A DNA stretch of 64,000 nucleotides from Siphonodentalium dalli (lineage: Eukaryota; Mollusca; Scaphopoda; Gadilida; Siphonodentaliidae): contig CP136062.1 of the NCBI GenBank assembly GCA_032622095.1, positions 158,276,875-158,340,874 on the forward strand. Reading direction: 5' to 3'. Numbering within the stretch: position 1 is the first letter of the stretch; the number at the start of each line of letters is the position of its first letter. Position numbers and translations under genes: made by a program. The notes under the pieces are model-generated. The model worked only from the letters and a program-made list of their open reading frames with translations, was not told the DNA's origin and did not search any database. This document shows, one piece after another, positions 47,147 to 56,619 of this stretch.

Positions 47147-47317
47147 TGAATGGTAAGTGGACCCCCTGGGCACGGTGGAGTCGATGTAACAAAAAATGTG
47201 GACGTGGAAGAAGGATCAGGAAAAGACGGTGTACGAACCCCGCCCCACGCTACGGTGGCAGAAGATGTCCAGGCAAAGCGTTGGTGTCAGGGGTGTGTAA
47301 CTCCAAACCATGTGCAG
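47147..47317 (+). CDS. TSP1 exon C2 (171 nt)
   Basis: Nearly identical to C1, with Lys instead of Asn at residue 17 and Ala instead of Pro at residue 57 (KPCAG). Tryptophans, six cysteines, phase and splice sites (TTTTCAG / GTAATA) are intact. Confidence 0.88.
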
Positions 47318-47589
47318 GTAATATATCACATTGGCAAACATTATTATTATATGCAATTTGATGAAGAAGCCTAAAATTGGGCTCGGTTTTATTACACCGT
47401 GGTCCAGATCTGTAGATTAAAAGAGGTCATTTGTGGCATTGTCCCATTTCATGTCCATGTCATAAAACATGGTAATCGTTATCGGCTTTTTTTCGATCAT
47501 TGCAAGTCATGGACATTTTTTTCCTATGGCTTTGCCAGAAACATGACTATATGAGCGTATATGAGCGTATATGATCAAGGACACGGTCG

Positions 47590-47975
47590 CATGCGAAATT
47601 GGACCCGATTTGACCTTGAATTGACCATTTTTAAGGTCACGGTCAGGTCGGGGTCATGATTTGGCCCGTCCAAAACACTCCCCGGACAAAAGTTAACTTG
47701 GGTATCAAATTTCGTAGAAATCCGCCAGTTTTACCCGATTTGACCTTGAATTGACCATTTTGAAGGTCAATGTCAGGTCTTGGTCACGATCTGACCCGTC
47801 CGGACAAAAGTACGCCTAGGTATCAAATTTCAATGAAATCCGCCAGTTGTATCCGATTTAACCTTGAATTGACCATTTTGAAGGTCAAGGTCAGGTAGGG
47901 TCACGATTTGACTCGTCCAAAACACTCACCGGTTAAAAGTATCCCTAGGTATAAAATTTTGTCGAAATCCTCCAG
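47590..47975. repeat. Tandem repeat of ~120-130 bp rich in AGGTCA words
   Basis: CCCGATTTGACCTTGAATTG recurs near 47603, 47733 and 47852, each followed by ACCATTTTGAAGGTCA and a GGTCAGGT/GGGTCA cluster, then CGTCCAAAACACTC and GTATCAAATTTCG. The AGGTCA hexamers look like nuclear-receptor half-sites, but they are part of the repeat and need not be regulatory. Confidence 0.7.
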
Positions 47976-48805
47976 TTTTATATTGTAGATGTTAAATACT
48001 AAGCTACATCTTGAACTAACAAGGACGTGTAAAGGTAGCGCTTGAAAAACAGCATGTATTATGTGATTGGTCTGCCCATCCTCTGTCTGGCGACCATCTG
48101 TCCGTTCGTTAGCAATTTTGGTTTCCGGATGATGACTTTAGTTTCGTTTATTTTATCGGAACTAAATTTGGTGTGTGAGTTTTCTAAACCAAATTTCAGA
48201 CCAGGTTCGAATTTAGGTTCGTTTGGTTGTTCTTTGCTGACTTATGGCTCTTTTCGACTTAGAATTTTCAATATATAAGTTACCGAATGATACTTTTAGC
48301 TTGGTTTATGTTACACGAACCAAATTTTAAGTTTTCCAGACCAAAATACACTGTCAAGTTCAAACATTGGTTTGATCCGAATATGTATACTATGGCTGTT
48401 CGTAAATGTACAACAAATCCTATTACCATACCTTGTTTTTATATGTCCATTTGACTTAGAAAATTCAGCGTCCGCCTATAGTAACATTTTCAATACTACA
48501 CTTTAGTGTCACTGCCATTTTTTGTTTTTGTACAGTTCATAAAAGACACCGGGCGTATTTTTCCACGCTCTTGTTTTAGTTTCATAGGGATTCGGGATTC
48601 CACAACATTGCCACTAAAATTCCCGAACAGAATTCCGAACACTAAATTTTCTTTAAAACTCTTTAAAACTTACCACACAATGACGGCCACTTTTTCGTTC
48701 AAATGCCGGCCAATTTGCGATCAAACCCCGTCCAATTGAATCCTTCCCGATTCCGGCATATTTAATATAGTTACATTCTCATAGTAAAAGCTCCCGATGA
48801 AAAAA
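47976..48805. other. No gene seen
   Basis: Frames at 48042-48278 and 48506-48739 show no recognisable domain. Phrases such as TTTGGTTCGTTTGG and ACCAAATTT repeat loosely (48120-48360), suggesting a decayed repeat. Confidence 0.35.
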
Positions 48806-48829
48806 TGTGTAAATCGTAACCATGTCCAG
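48806..48829 (+). pseudogene. Relic 3' end of a TSP1 exon
   Basis: TGTGTAAATCGTAACCATGT followed by CCAG matches the end of exon D1 (GCGTGTAAATCGAAACCATG TCCAG), and the next bases ATATTATTTTACA match D1's donor-side GTATTATATTACA. The donor GT is AT here, and no TSP1 sequence is recognisable upstream. Confidence 0.5.
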
Positions 48830-49550
48830 ATATTATTTTACACAAATAATATGTAGTCTGAATCAGGCTTTAGCCAGTGCTACTTGCTAAAGCAGCTTTT
48901 TGAAAATCTGAATATTCCAGAGAGATCTATATCTTCAAACCAATGGAATCAATTTGAGCAAATAGAACACATAACTGTTGAAAGCGTTGGTCTATTAGAC
49001 ACCTTTTTTCATGATGAAAGACGACATAAAATTATTACGAATAGCTATTTTAATCGAATTTTTTTCTCATGGTCCGAAAACATTTTTGGAAAAGTGACGA
49101 CCACGTGACTGTTGCTTGTCGCTCGCAGTGATTAAGTTGTACTTAATTATGCTGTGTCGTCATAGCTTAGCGCTTTGTTTTATTGTTTATGTGTTTTTTT
49201 TTTGCAAGATTATCCTGTTTCACGACGACAAATGATATGATTACCACTATTGTATAGAACTAACCCCACATGGTGATACAAATTTCAGGACATAACCTCA
49301 GAGTCATCTCCCCCAATCAGGAGCTGAAAAACTATTTGTGAGTTTTGTTGAAAATTCTAAACAGTAATCCTAACAATGGATAGGGAAGAACGACAATGAA
49401 TAGAAAGAACACAAATTCTGGTCCCCAAGTACCCTCTTCGTAATAATTATATGTTGTCGTTCATTACCCAAAAGGTTTATATTGTGTCGTACAGAATAGT
49501 GTTGGCGCAATTTGACAGACTGCTATGAAAATAATCCTTCCTGGTGTCAA
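48830..49550. other. No gene seen
   Basis: The 74-codon frame at 48884-49108 has plausible composition but no recognised motif and no splice context. Nothing else was identified. Confidence 0.3.
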
Positions 49551-50740
49551 AATAAAATCAATTTTCCTCACCAAAATAAATATACACCAGTTAGTGCACT
49601 GCATGCCAATATCAGCTTCCACTTGTCTGTGTTCAACCAACTCAAGTAATGACTTGTCTCGTAATTTAGCCTCACAAATTATAACCCTTGACTTGCAACA
49701 TTAACACTAGTTCCGGATATTGTTATTGGCGTCTCCCAAGGGCATACTTCGGAGTACGGCTTTGGCCATACCAATATGGCAAAGGTGAATGATATCCTTC
49801 TAAATGCATTGATCAGGACCAGGCACCATCACTGCCCAATGCATTTCCGATAAGTTCAGCTCCAATGTTAGCAATCCTGCCATTCCTGATATGCCCAATT
49901 AACTTATTAAGAGTATTGGAACAACTAATTGATCATAATTTTTGAGCAGTACACGTAGTTATGATAAGTTGCTTCATATTGCGTGCATACATGTATGCAC
50001 TTTCCAATATATAGCTGCATAGGCCTATTCCTCATTTATGTGCCATGGCTATGAACTGCCGGGAAAGTGCATGGGCTAAATGTGTACGTGGTATTGATGT
50101 GCGGATGTTTGTAATTTTAGTTGTTAAGATGCATGTATCGCCAACCGTAGAAATGTCACTCACAAGTGCCAAATTCAGTCATTCCGGTATAGGCTATAGC
50201 ATTTTTGCAACCAGCCTGCATGCCGCATTAATTGCAATGTACATGCAATTTGGTGGAGGATTTAGTTGAGCAAACTTCTCATTACTTCGGAAGTGATACC
50301 CGATTTCATGTTCTCCACATTCCATGTGCTGTCAGCCAATGCTAAGATGGTGGATGCACATGTACTTTTCAGATATTATCGTACACTGCTGAAGTTAGAC
50401 AATATATTTCCGGGAAAAAGCCTGGTTAATAATCATGACATTTTAACTTTGAAGTAAATATTCCGAGTTCGAAACTTGCACATTGTCACAGTTTCACGAC
50501 CGATATCAGAATACAGAGTGCGTGTTACATTGAACCTACACAATAAACCAACAGAGACCAGCAACTATGTCGACTGTTCTCTAAGTATTTGCACATGGAT
50601 ACATTTAGATAAAAGTTTGTTATTCACAGCTTATCTTTCTTCTGTGATGTGTGGCTCGATGGCAATGGTCAGTCGAGAGACTGGTGCTCAATTAAATTTA
50701 ACTAGCATGCAGTTGGGCTGCGTTGTTGGAACATCGACAT
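49550..50740 (+). repeat. Duplicated block upstream of relic exon (D-type, copy 1)
   Basis: Two parts match 51485-51910: near 49550 (AAAATCAATTTTCCTCACCA... CAGCTTCCACTT) and 50588-50725 (TTTGCACATGGATACATTTA to TTTAACTAGC). The second copy is shorter because about 0.7 kb between the two parts is missing. Frames at 50045, 50266 and 50476 gave no recognised protein. Confidence 0.6.
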
Positions 50741-51139
50741 GTTATATAAATCAAATTTGGTAACTACATGTATACATAACATCACTGGAGCTTGATATAC
50801 CCCACTCGTCTGATATATACACTAGTACTCCACATTCCCCTCACCAACTTCTGCAGTGACATACATTGGCGAATGTAATTATGTAATTGTCACTCACTCA
50901 TGTATATAATCTACTTGAAATACCACCGATGTCAGGATCGAGCTTATTTACTCAATATTGCAGTAAATATTACTGATTTACTTTTTTCTAACTACTTCTA
51001 TATGCATGTATATATCAGTAAACCAAGTAAAACGCGTCATTTTGAATGCAATGTGAAACAATTTCCCCACGGCAGCCCACCCCCGAACCCCCTCCTACAA
51101 GAGGAGACTATTGTGTTCTCACCACTCACTGGTTTTCAG

Positions 51140-51248
51140 CTCGGATAATGTTTCACAGCATATGTATATTGTGCCCCATATTATTCGGCCGTACGAATAA
51201 TTGTATGCCCGCTATGCCCCTGTCTCCGACGTGTAAAGCAATGTCCAG
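51140..51248 (+). pseudogene. Decayed TSP1 exon (D-type)
   Basis: GGTTTTCAG at 51139 is acceptor-like and the far end CGACGTGTAAAGCAATGTCCAG|GTATAA resembles the end of D1 (GCGTGTAAATCG...ATGTCCAG|GTATTA) with five bases missing. CCCGCTATG near 51206 resembles the CCACGCTATGG loop. The 5' half is not recognisable as TSP1 and the frame is broken. The position, after one copy of the duplicated block as D1 is after the other, supports descent from a D-type exon. Confidence 0.4.
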
Positions 51249-51484
51249 GTATAAATTACAAAGATAATAGTGATTCTTCATGCGCATTCTGAAAAAGGTG
51301 TTAGCAAGAATTAGCTGTTTCTTTTTTCGAGAAATGAAAAATGTTGCGTAGAAGCTATGTATATCTAAAAACTAGTGCATAAATTGGAATTTACCATTTG
51401 AAAAGCTATAACACGTAACGAGTTCAAGCATGTGTTTATTTTCTCAGACTTCTTCCGAAATAATTCTCCTTGGTTTTTTTTTTA

Positions 51485-51910
51485 GACAAAATCAATATTG
51501 CCTACCAAAATGAATATACACATGTAAGTGTAGTACATGATAATATCGGCTTCCACTTTTTTATGTTTGGCAAACACAAGACAAATTTAATTTTGTATTT
51601 ATAAATATTTTTATCAAACCCATGTCACCAAATTATAACTCACACGTGATCTCTCTTTAAATTTAAAACGTACAAATAGTTCAAAAATCGAAAAATATGG
51701 CCAGATTACAACGAATGTAGTTCAGTGGCATCGTGTTGTTTGTATTGGTTTATAATTGTGAGGAACTTAGATTTGCACATGGATACATTCAGATAAAAGT
51801 TTGTTATTCAAACTTAATCTTTCTTCTGAAATGTGTGGCTCGATGGTAATAGTCAGTCGAGAGACTGGTGCTCAATTAAATTTAACTAGCTTTCAGTTGA
51901 GCAGCTTGAG
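51485..51910 (+). repeat. Duplicated block upstream of exon D1 (copy 2)
   Basis: Second copy of the block at 49550, including GTGTGGCTCGATGG and GTCAGTCGAGAGACTGGTGC. It lies about 170 bp before exon D1. Confidence 0.65.
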
Positions 51911-52081
51911 CTGTTCAATTCGCAGTAATTTTGTGATGGTTATAAATTGGTCACTTCAGCCTGAACTCACGTTATTTGTCATTTACAAACGTTGGTGTGG
52001 GTATTAGTGATGCCGAATGTATGGCATGTGTTAGTTAAGTTTCCTGGAGGCAATATTTATTCCATTCCGAATGATGTTCAG

Positions 52082-52252
52082 TGAATGGTAAGTGGGCAAA
52101 CTGGGCATCGTGAACTCCGTGCAACGCAAAATGTGGACGTGGAAGAAGGACCAGGAAAAGGCTATGTACTAATCCCGTCCCACGCTATGGCGACAGAACA
52201 TGTCCAGGCAAACCGCTAACGTCTCAGGCGTGTAAATCGAAACCATGTCCAG
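52082..52252 (+). pseudogene. TSP1 exon D1 with nonsense codon at Trp11
   Basis: Acceptor GATGTTCAG and donor GTATTA are intact, the length is 171 nt and the phase is 1. The translation VNGKWANWAS is followed by TGA at 52111-52113 exactly where the third conserved Trp (TGG in D2) belongs; after it the domain resumes in frame with all six cysteines. One G-to-A change explains it. Included in mRNA it would end the protein; skipped, the frame is unharmed. It could be a fresh inactivation, a polymorphism or a sequence error. Confidence 0.8.
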
Positions 52253-52691
52253 GTATTATATTACAATGTTATTTTTTCCGGATAATTTGGTACATTTGTT
52301 GAAACAATATCCTTCCTGATTTTAAAGAGAAAATATCAGCTTTCACACCTTTCTCTTTTCATAATGATTCAACTCAAGTTAAATGCAATTTAGCCTTTAA
52401 AAATATTTTTCTCGTCAAAGAAAAGTCACCTAGTAGAATCTAACAAATAATTTCCCTTCGAGTTTCCGCATTTAACACTAGATGTCTAGTTTAGTATGAA
52501 TCTAGGTCAGTGGTATAAGGTCACGAATGTCAAGCTGGGAAGAACTGAAAATGACAGCGACAACGTGCTCAACTCAACGCCAGCTGAACATGATTTCGGT
52601 CCTGACATAGTATAGTATAAGCAGGCTGTAGGCCTGTTCTACTAACATTCCACGAAAAAAATATCTGATTCAAATCACAAACTATTTTCAG

Positions 52692-52862
52692 TGAATGGTA
52701 GGTGGGGCAACTGGGCAGCGTGGACTTCGTGCAACGCACTATGTGGAAGTGGAAAAAGGTCGAGGAGAAGGCTGTGTAACAACCCAGCCCCACGCTATGG
52801 TGGCAGAACATGTCCAGGCAGTGCGTCAGGTTTCCAGGCGTGTAAATCGAAACCATGTGCAG
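52692..52862 (+). CDS. TSP1 exon D2 (171 nt)
   Basis: Acceptor CTATTTTCAG, donor GTAACC, phase 1. VNGRWGNWAAWTSCNALCGS... keeps W5, W8, W11 and cysteines at 14, 18, 29, 41, 51 and 56, with RSRRRLC and NNPAPRYGGRTC segments. Residue 17 is Leu. Less basic than the A and B exons and further from them in sequence, it is the intact member of the D family. The frame runs on past the donor to 53086 without TSP1 features. Confidence 0.88.
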
Positions 52863-53640
52863 GTAACCTCATTACATACGTTATACCACCCTATCCATAT
52901 GAGTTCAACCTACCAGTATTCCCACAAGAGTTGTTGGTTACTTGTTCTACTAATTTCAATCATCGATTGAGGTATTTAACATTGCATATTCACGTTTTCG
53001 ACTTGCGTATGATAGGAAATATACCCGCAATAAGTGAAAAATATATATCAAGAATTAGATCACACCATGAATCTGTACTTGGCTAATACCAGTATAGATC
53101 ATATTCCACCAGTACAAAACCTTGGAACTTTTTGACGTTTTGACAGGGAACCTTATAAAGTCTAAAACATAACATGGGGAAATTATTTCTTAGTTATTAT
53201 CTGTTACTTAATAATCTACTCCACTGAAGGTGAAGATCCCAACTCGAGATTGCATGCTTTTCTGTGACTTTTCTGAGCGACGCAAATAAAAATCGCTCAC
53301 AAAGTGACTTAAATCGTAAAATCATGAAGTTGGCCCTTCATCTACAGTGAAGTACATTATTAAGGAACAAGTAATAACCAAGAAATATATTTCTCGCGTT
53401 ATTTTTTTTGACTTTGTAAGGTTTTTTGCTGGTGGAATATGATCTCTACAGACTGTGTGCGTTAGCCATAGTAGAGTTTCGTGACATGATCAAGAATAGG
53501 TTCTGGTTTAATAGGCACCCATTACTCACGGTAGACCGCAGAACTGTATATAGTTCAAAATTGCACTTGAGAGTGGAATGGCGGTGGCAATTGCTAGTTT
53601 GACGAAAAAGTGATACCCAACATTTATGTTTGCTTTCCCA
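52863..53640 (+). other. Intron after D2; no other feature seen
   Basis: Starts at donor GTAACC. No repeat or exon was recognised apart from inverted phrases: AACCTTATAAAGTCTAAAAC near 53150 versus ACTTTGTAAGGTTTTTTGCT near 53412, and GTATAGATCATATTCCACCAG near 53092 versus CTGGTGGAATATGATCTCTA near 53429. Together they mark another long, imperfect fold-back (about 53090-53450). Confidence 0.5.
53092..53450. mobile_element. Inverted-repeat element (fold-back) after D2
   Basis: AGATCATATTCCACCAGTAC at the left is mirrored by GCTGGTGGAATATGATCTCT at the right, and AAGTCACTTTGTGAGCG-type phrases (TTCTGAGCGACGC / AAATCGCTCACAAAG) lie inside. Arms match outside-in over about 70-150 bp with interruptions (GAAATTATTTCTTAGTTATT mirrors AATAACCAAGAAATATATTT; CACTGAAGGTGAAGATCC mirrors GGCCCTTCATCTACAGTG). 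No coding sequence; MITE-like. Confidence 0.6.
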
Positions 53641-53930
53641 TCGATTTCCCCGCCCCTCTCCACGGAGATTTTAATGTCTGGAGAGCGTCGGTTTCTTATT
53701 AAGATAATTATAGTGGCCTGCTTCTACGAAAAAGATATACATTTGCCCATATGATGTTTGTTTTTTTTGTTTTTTTTGTTTTTTTTTGTTTTTTTTGTTT
53801 TTTTTTTTGATGTTTGTGGCAAATGTGTCACGCCTTGTATACAGTTATGTCAAGAATTTCCCCGCCCCTCTCCACGGAGGTTTTAATGCCTGGAGAGAGT
53901 CTTTCTTATTAAGAGAGGTTTCTTATTAAG
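53640..53930. repeat. Short duplicated segment and T-rich run
   Basis: CCCCGCCCCTCTCCACGGAG and the TTTTAATG-C-TGGAGAG and TTTCTTATTAAGA that follow occur at 53649 and again at 53859. Between them, 53759-53809 is a run of T blocks separated by single G. Confidence 0.7.
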
Positions 53931-54337
53931 AAAATTATATATATACCTTTATTTCCTCCGCAACGGAGAGTTTAACATTATACATCATACACGAGTTTAG
54001 AGTTTCAACATATTGGTGACAAAAATAAACATCAATTTATCACATGGTTTTATACACAAAATATGCGCAATACAATTTCAATGAGATATGTGCATTGCAA
54101 CTGTTGGCCTCGTGTATTTATGATTTCGCGGAACACTTCAACTGGATAATTAAACGAGTATCTGTCTGATGGAGAAAGATGGAGTTGTCTGCGATATAGC
54201 TTTATTTGCGTTATAGAGTTATTGAGTTATTATCACGTTTAGTTAGATGCCAATCCGACTAATTACAAATTATTCATGTATATCTTGTTTTCTGTCTTCG
54301 ATCAGAGCGGTTCGTGAGCTGTTTATATGTGATCCAT

Positions 54338-54865
54338 TTAGTCCACAGATTCTAGGCTCATCATATCCGTATATATGTTCCACAGCTTGAATGCATTGCG
54401 AGCAAGAAACAAGGCGAATTGCTTAATATCATTTACGAGGTCGCGAATGGATGGCGGGATACATGCAAGAAATATCATCAACTGATCTATGGGGTTCAAG
54501 TTGTCAATATATAAGAAGAAACATGGTATACCGAAATCCTCTATGACGTTGAACCATATTTCGATTCTTGTTTCGGCTAAGGCGGGACATAAGAGAATTG
54601 CATGCTCGATTTCGTTTTCAAAAAGTTTATGACATATCTGACACTTCCCGTGTACTGGGGACAAGGCCCGGGCCAGGATTTTGGCTATTTCTAGAAATTC
54701 AAGCTTATGTTGAGGATAGCTTCTACATGCTAGCCAAAGAGGTGAAATTGACAGTGAACTGTGATTATTTGCGAATGGTACTAGGTAATGTTCATTTCGT
54801 AATCTTGTCGAAAAGTGTTGTTTTGTTTTTTGATAAATTTGCACGGGTGGCCGCCGGCCGCGCAT
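54338..54865 (-). pseudogene. LINE reverse-transcriptase C-terminal relic
   Basis: A 175-codon minus-strand frame contains CQICHKLFENEIEHAILLCP followed by ALAETRIEIW. This C-x2-C...E-x2-H-x4-LCP...R pattern is the zinc-finger-like tail found after the reverse transcriptase of many non-LTR retrotransposons. The polymerase motifs that should precede it are missing, so the copy is 5'-truncated, which is usual for LINE insertions. The T-rich region and duplicated segment at 53640-53930 may be its 3' end (inference). The overlapping + strand frame is a shadow. Confidence 0.6.
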
Positions 54866-55082
54866 ATTTAGCGATTTTTCTGCCTACTGGTGTGGGATAC
54901 TGGTGTGTCCCACACCATTTTCAGTGCTATTCTCTGTATTTATAATTTTAAAACACCTGGGTGGTTGGGGTGAGAGGCTACGGGGTAGGCCGAGAAGAGA
55001 GCGAACGAGTGGGGCTATGCTTACATAACATTGTACACATGACCCGATTTAAACACTCATCGTTCGTTTTGACGTCGTAAAC

Positions 55083-55284
55083 TAATGCCCTAAATAATCG
55101 ACTCCTTAACCAGAAATATGGGTAACTTTTCAGGATTTAGTCGGAAATGTGGCTTGTTGCCATTCATCGGAAAGATCTCACTGAGAGCTTTCCGATGAAT
55201 GGCAAAAAGCCATATTTCCAACCAAATCCTGAAAAAATTACCATAATTCTGTTATGGTTATGCAGTGGATTATTTAGGGCATTA
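55083..55284. mobile_element. TA-flanked 202-bp MITE
   Basis: TAATGCCCTAAATA at the left is the exact reverse complement of TATTTAGGGCATTA at the right. The inner arms also pair: CCATTCATCGGAAAG with CTTTCCGATGAATGG, and AAATATGGGTAACTTTTCAG with its counterpart near 55230. A short loop lies near 55170. TA at both edges fits a Tc1/mariner-type MITE. It has no coding sequence. Confidence 0.75.
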
Positions 55285-56480
55285 CTGTAGTTGTATGACC
55301 AGTTAACATTCATCAATGGTGTTCTTTATATAATTATATGGTTAATTAACCTTCAGCGAACACACTAAACACAATGCAAGGAATGACATAGGACACGACA
55401 TAGTATTGTGGGAACAAAAGTTCAAAAATTATTCCATGTATACGTGTAAGTTGAAGCAAGGCATGTATATTTTCAACATAAGGATGGGTTGTGCAAAATA
55501 CATGGACTTTATTCTACTTTTTATAGTCACGTGGCCGCGTGACCTCCATATCCATGATGGCTGCCTTCATAAGCAAACATCCAGGATATTTACGAGAATT
55601 TTTGCGCGTTTTGTCCGAATTTACCACAAACAGCCGTGGTATGTCCCTAGATCACTTGATCGACATTCCTTTACAGTTTACTGGTTCATGAGACGCAGCA
55701 CGTGTGCTCATGACGGTCAGAGTCAATATTATTTGTTGTTTTGCGATTCTCGTTTTAAGGCCTCTCATCCGATGTGTTGTGTTGTTATTATAAAGCCATT
55801 TTACGTAGGACCTAGGCTACCACTGTTCTCGTATATAATTCACAGATGAAGACTTTGGTGTATTAATAAGTATATTCTATCACGATGTATTAATAATTTA
55901 TCGTATATTATTTCTGTTTTGCGCGCAGTTATTTATATATAAACACTTGCTTGTGTTTCTCTTTTTTTATCGTTACCGGAATAGTCCAAGTTATATTATA
56001 TATTTTATATTTATATAAAGTTTGCATATATATGCGAAGACTTGCACAGTTATTAGATAGTTATCATCTCGTAAACATTCCAATTTCCAGATGCCCTTAG
56101 TCGTGTGACAATAAAAAGCGTTTCGTTTTAATTTATCGTAACTCGGTGAAACACAAATAATTCGGTTTATTGCTGTCGGATTTAATAAATTATAATTAAG
56201 CCATTCATTAGCAATATCGTATAATAAGATCATTTTCATATCCATGTATATATTACACATTACACCATGTACAAGCCTTAATTTCAATTGTTGACATGCT
56301 ACCATAAAGTTTTTCTATGAACACGCACGCTCTCTCGATTCTGTGCTTTTAACATCGCCACTCACCACCACCATTAAATAATAGTGATGACGTCATATAG
56401 GTGGACACAATTAACTCCGACTCCGATTCCGTGTTTTAAATTAGTCTACTCATTTGGCGTCATATTGGCTTAATTATTAC
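55285..56480. other. No gene seen
   Basis: The 147-codon frame at 55406-55849 and the 104-codon minus-strand frame at 55991-56305 lack recognisable domains or TSP1 features. The rest is AT-rich. Confidence 0.35.
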
Positions 56481-56498
56481 GCGATTGTTTTGTGACTT

Positions 56499-56613
56499 GG
56501 ATCGTTGTGATCATAATAAGGGTGGCTTTCCTGGATCATTGTGATCATAATAGGGGTGGCTTTCCGATTGTTATGGGACTTGGGTCGTTGTGATCATAAT
56601 AGGGGTGGCTTTC
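56499..56613. repeat. 32-bp tandem repeat, three copies
   Basis: GGATCGTTGTGATCATAATA followed by AGGGTGGCTTTC at 56499-56530, 56533-56564 and 56582-56613, with one or two changes each. The third copy is preceded by a second GATTGTTNTGNGACTTGG segment, so part of the array came from a larger duplication. Confidence 0.85.
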
Positions 56614-56619
56614 ATTTTT

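Larger units (their letters stand above)
45576..47330 (+). repeat. 2.45-kb tandem unit, copy 2 (carries C2, truncated)
   Basis: Matches copy 1 from the opening intron block through exon C2 and about 10 bp of its donor-side intron, then diverges at about 47327. Copy 2 carries TCATGAGCAAG near 45930 where copy 1 has a longer ACCCATGAGC (near 43481). Confidence 0.8.

Noticed and set aside
50045-50269. Resemblance of GCATGGGCTAAATGTGTACG to the GCAAAATGTGGACG core of a TSP1 exon
   Set aside because: No tryptophan ladder, no splice sites and no flanking similarity to D-type introns.
54568-54945. 125-codon + strand frame
   Set aside because: Shadow of the LINE tail on the minus strand.
55406-55849. 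147-codon + strand frame
   Set aside because: Non-ATG start, no domain, composition like translated AT-rich DNA, no similarity to the gene.
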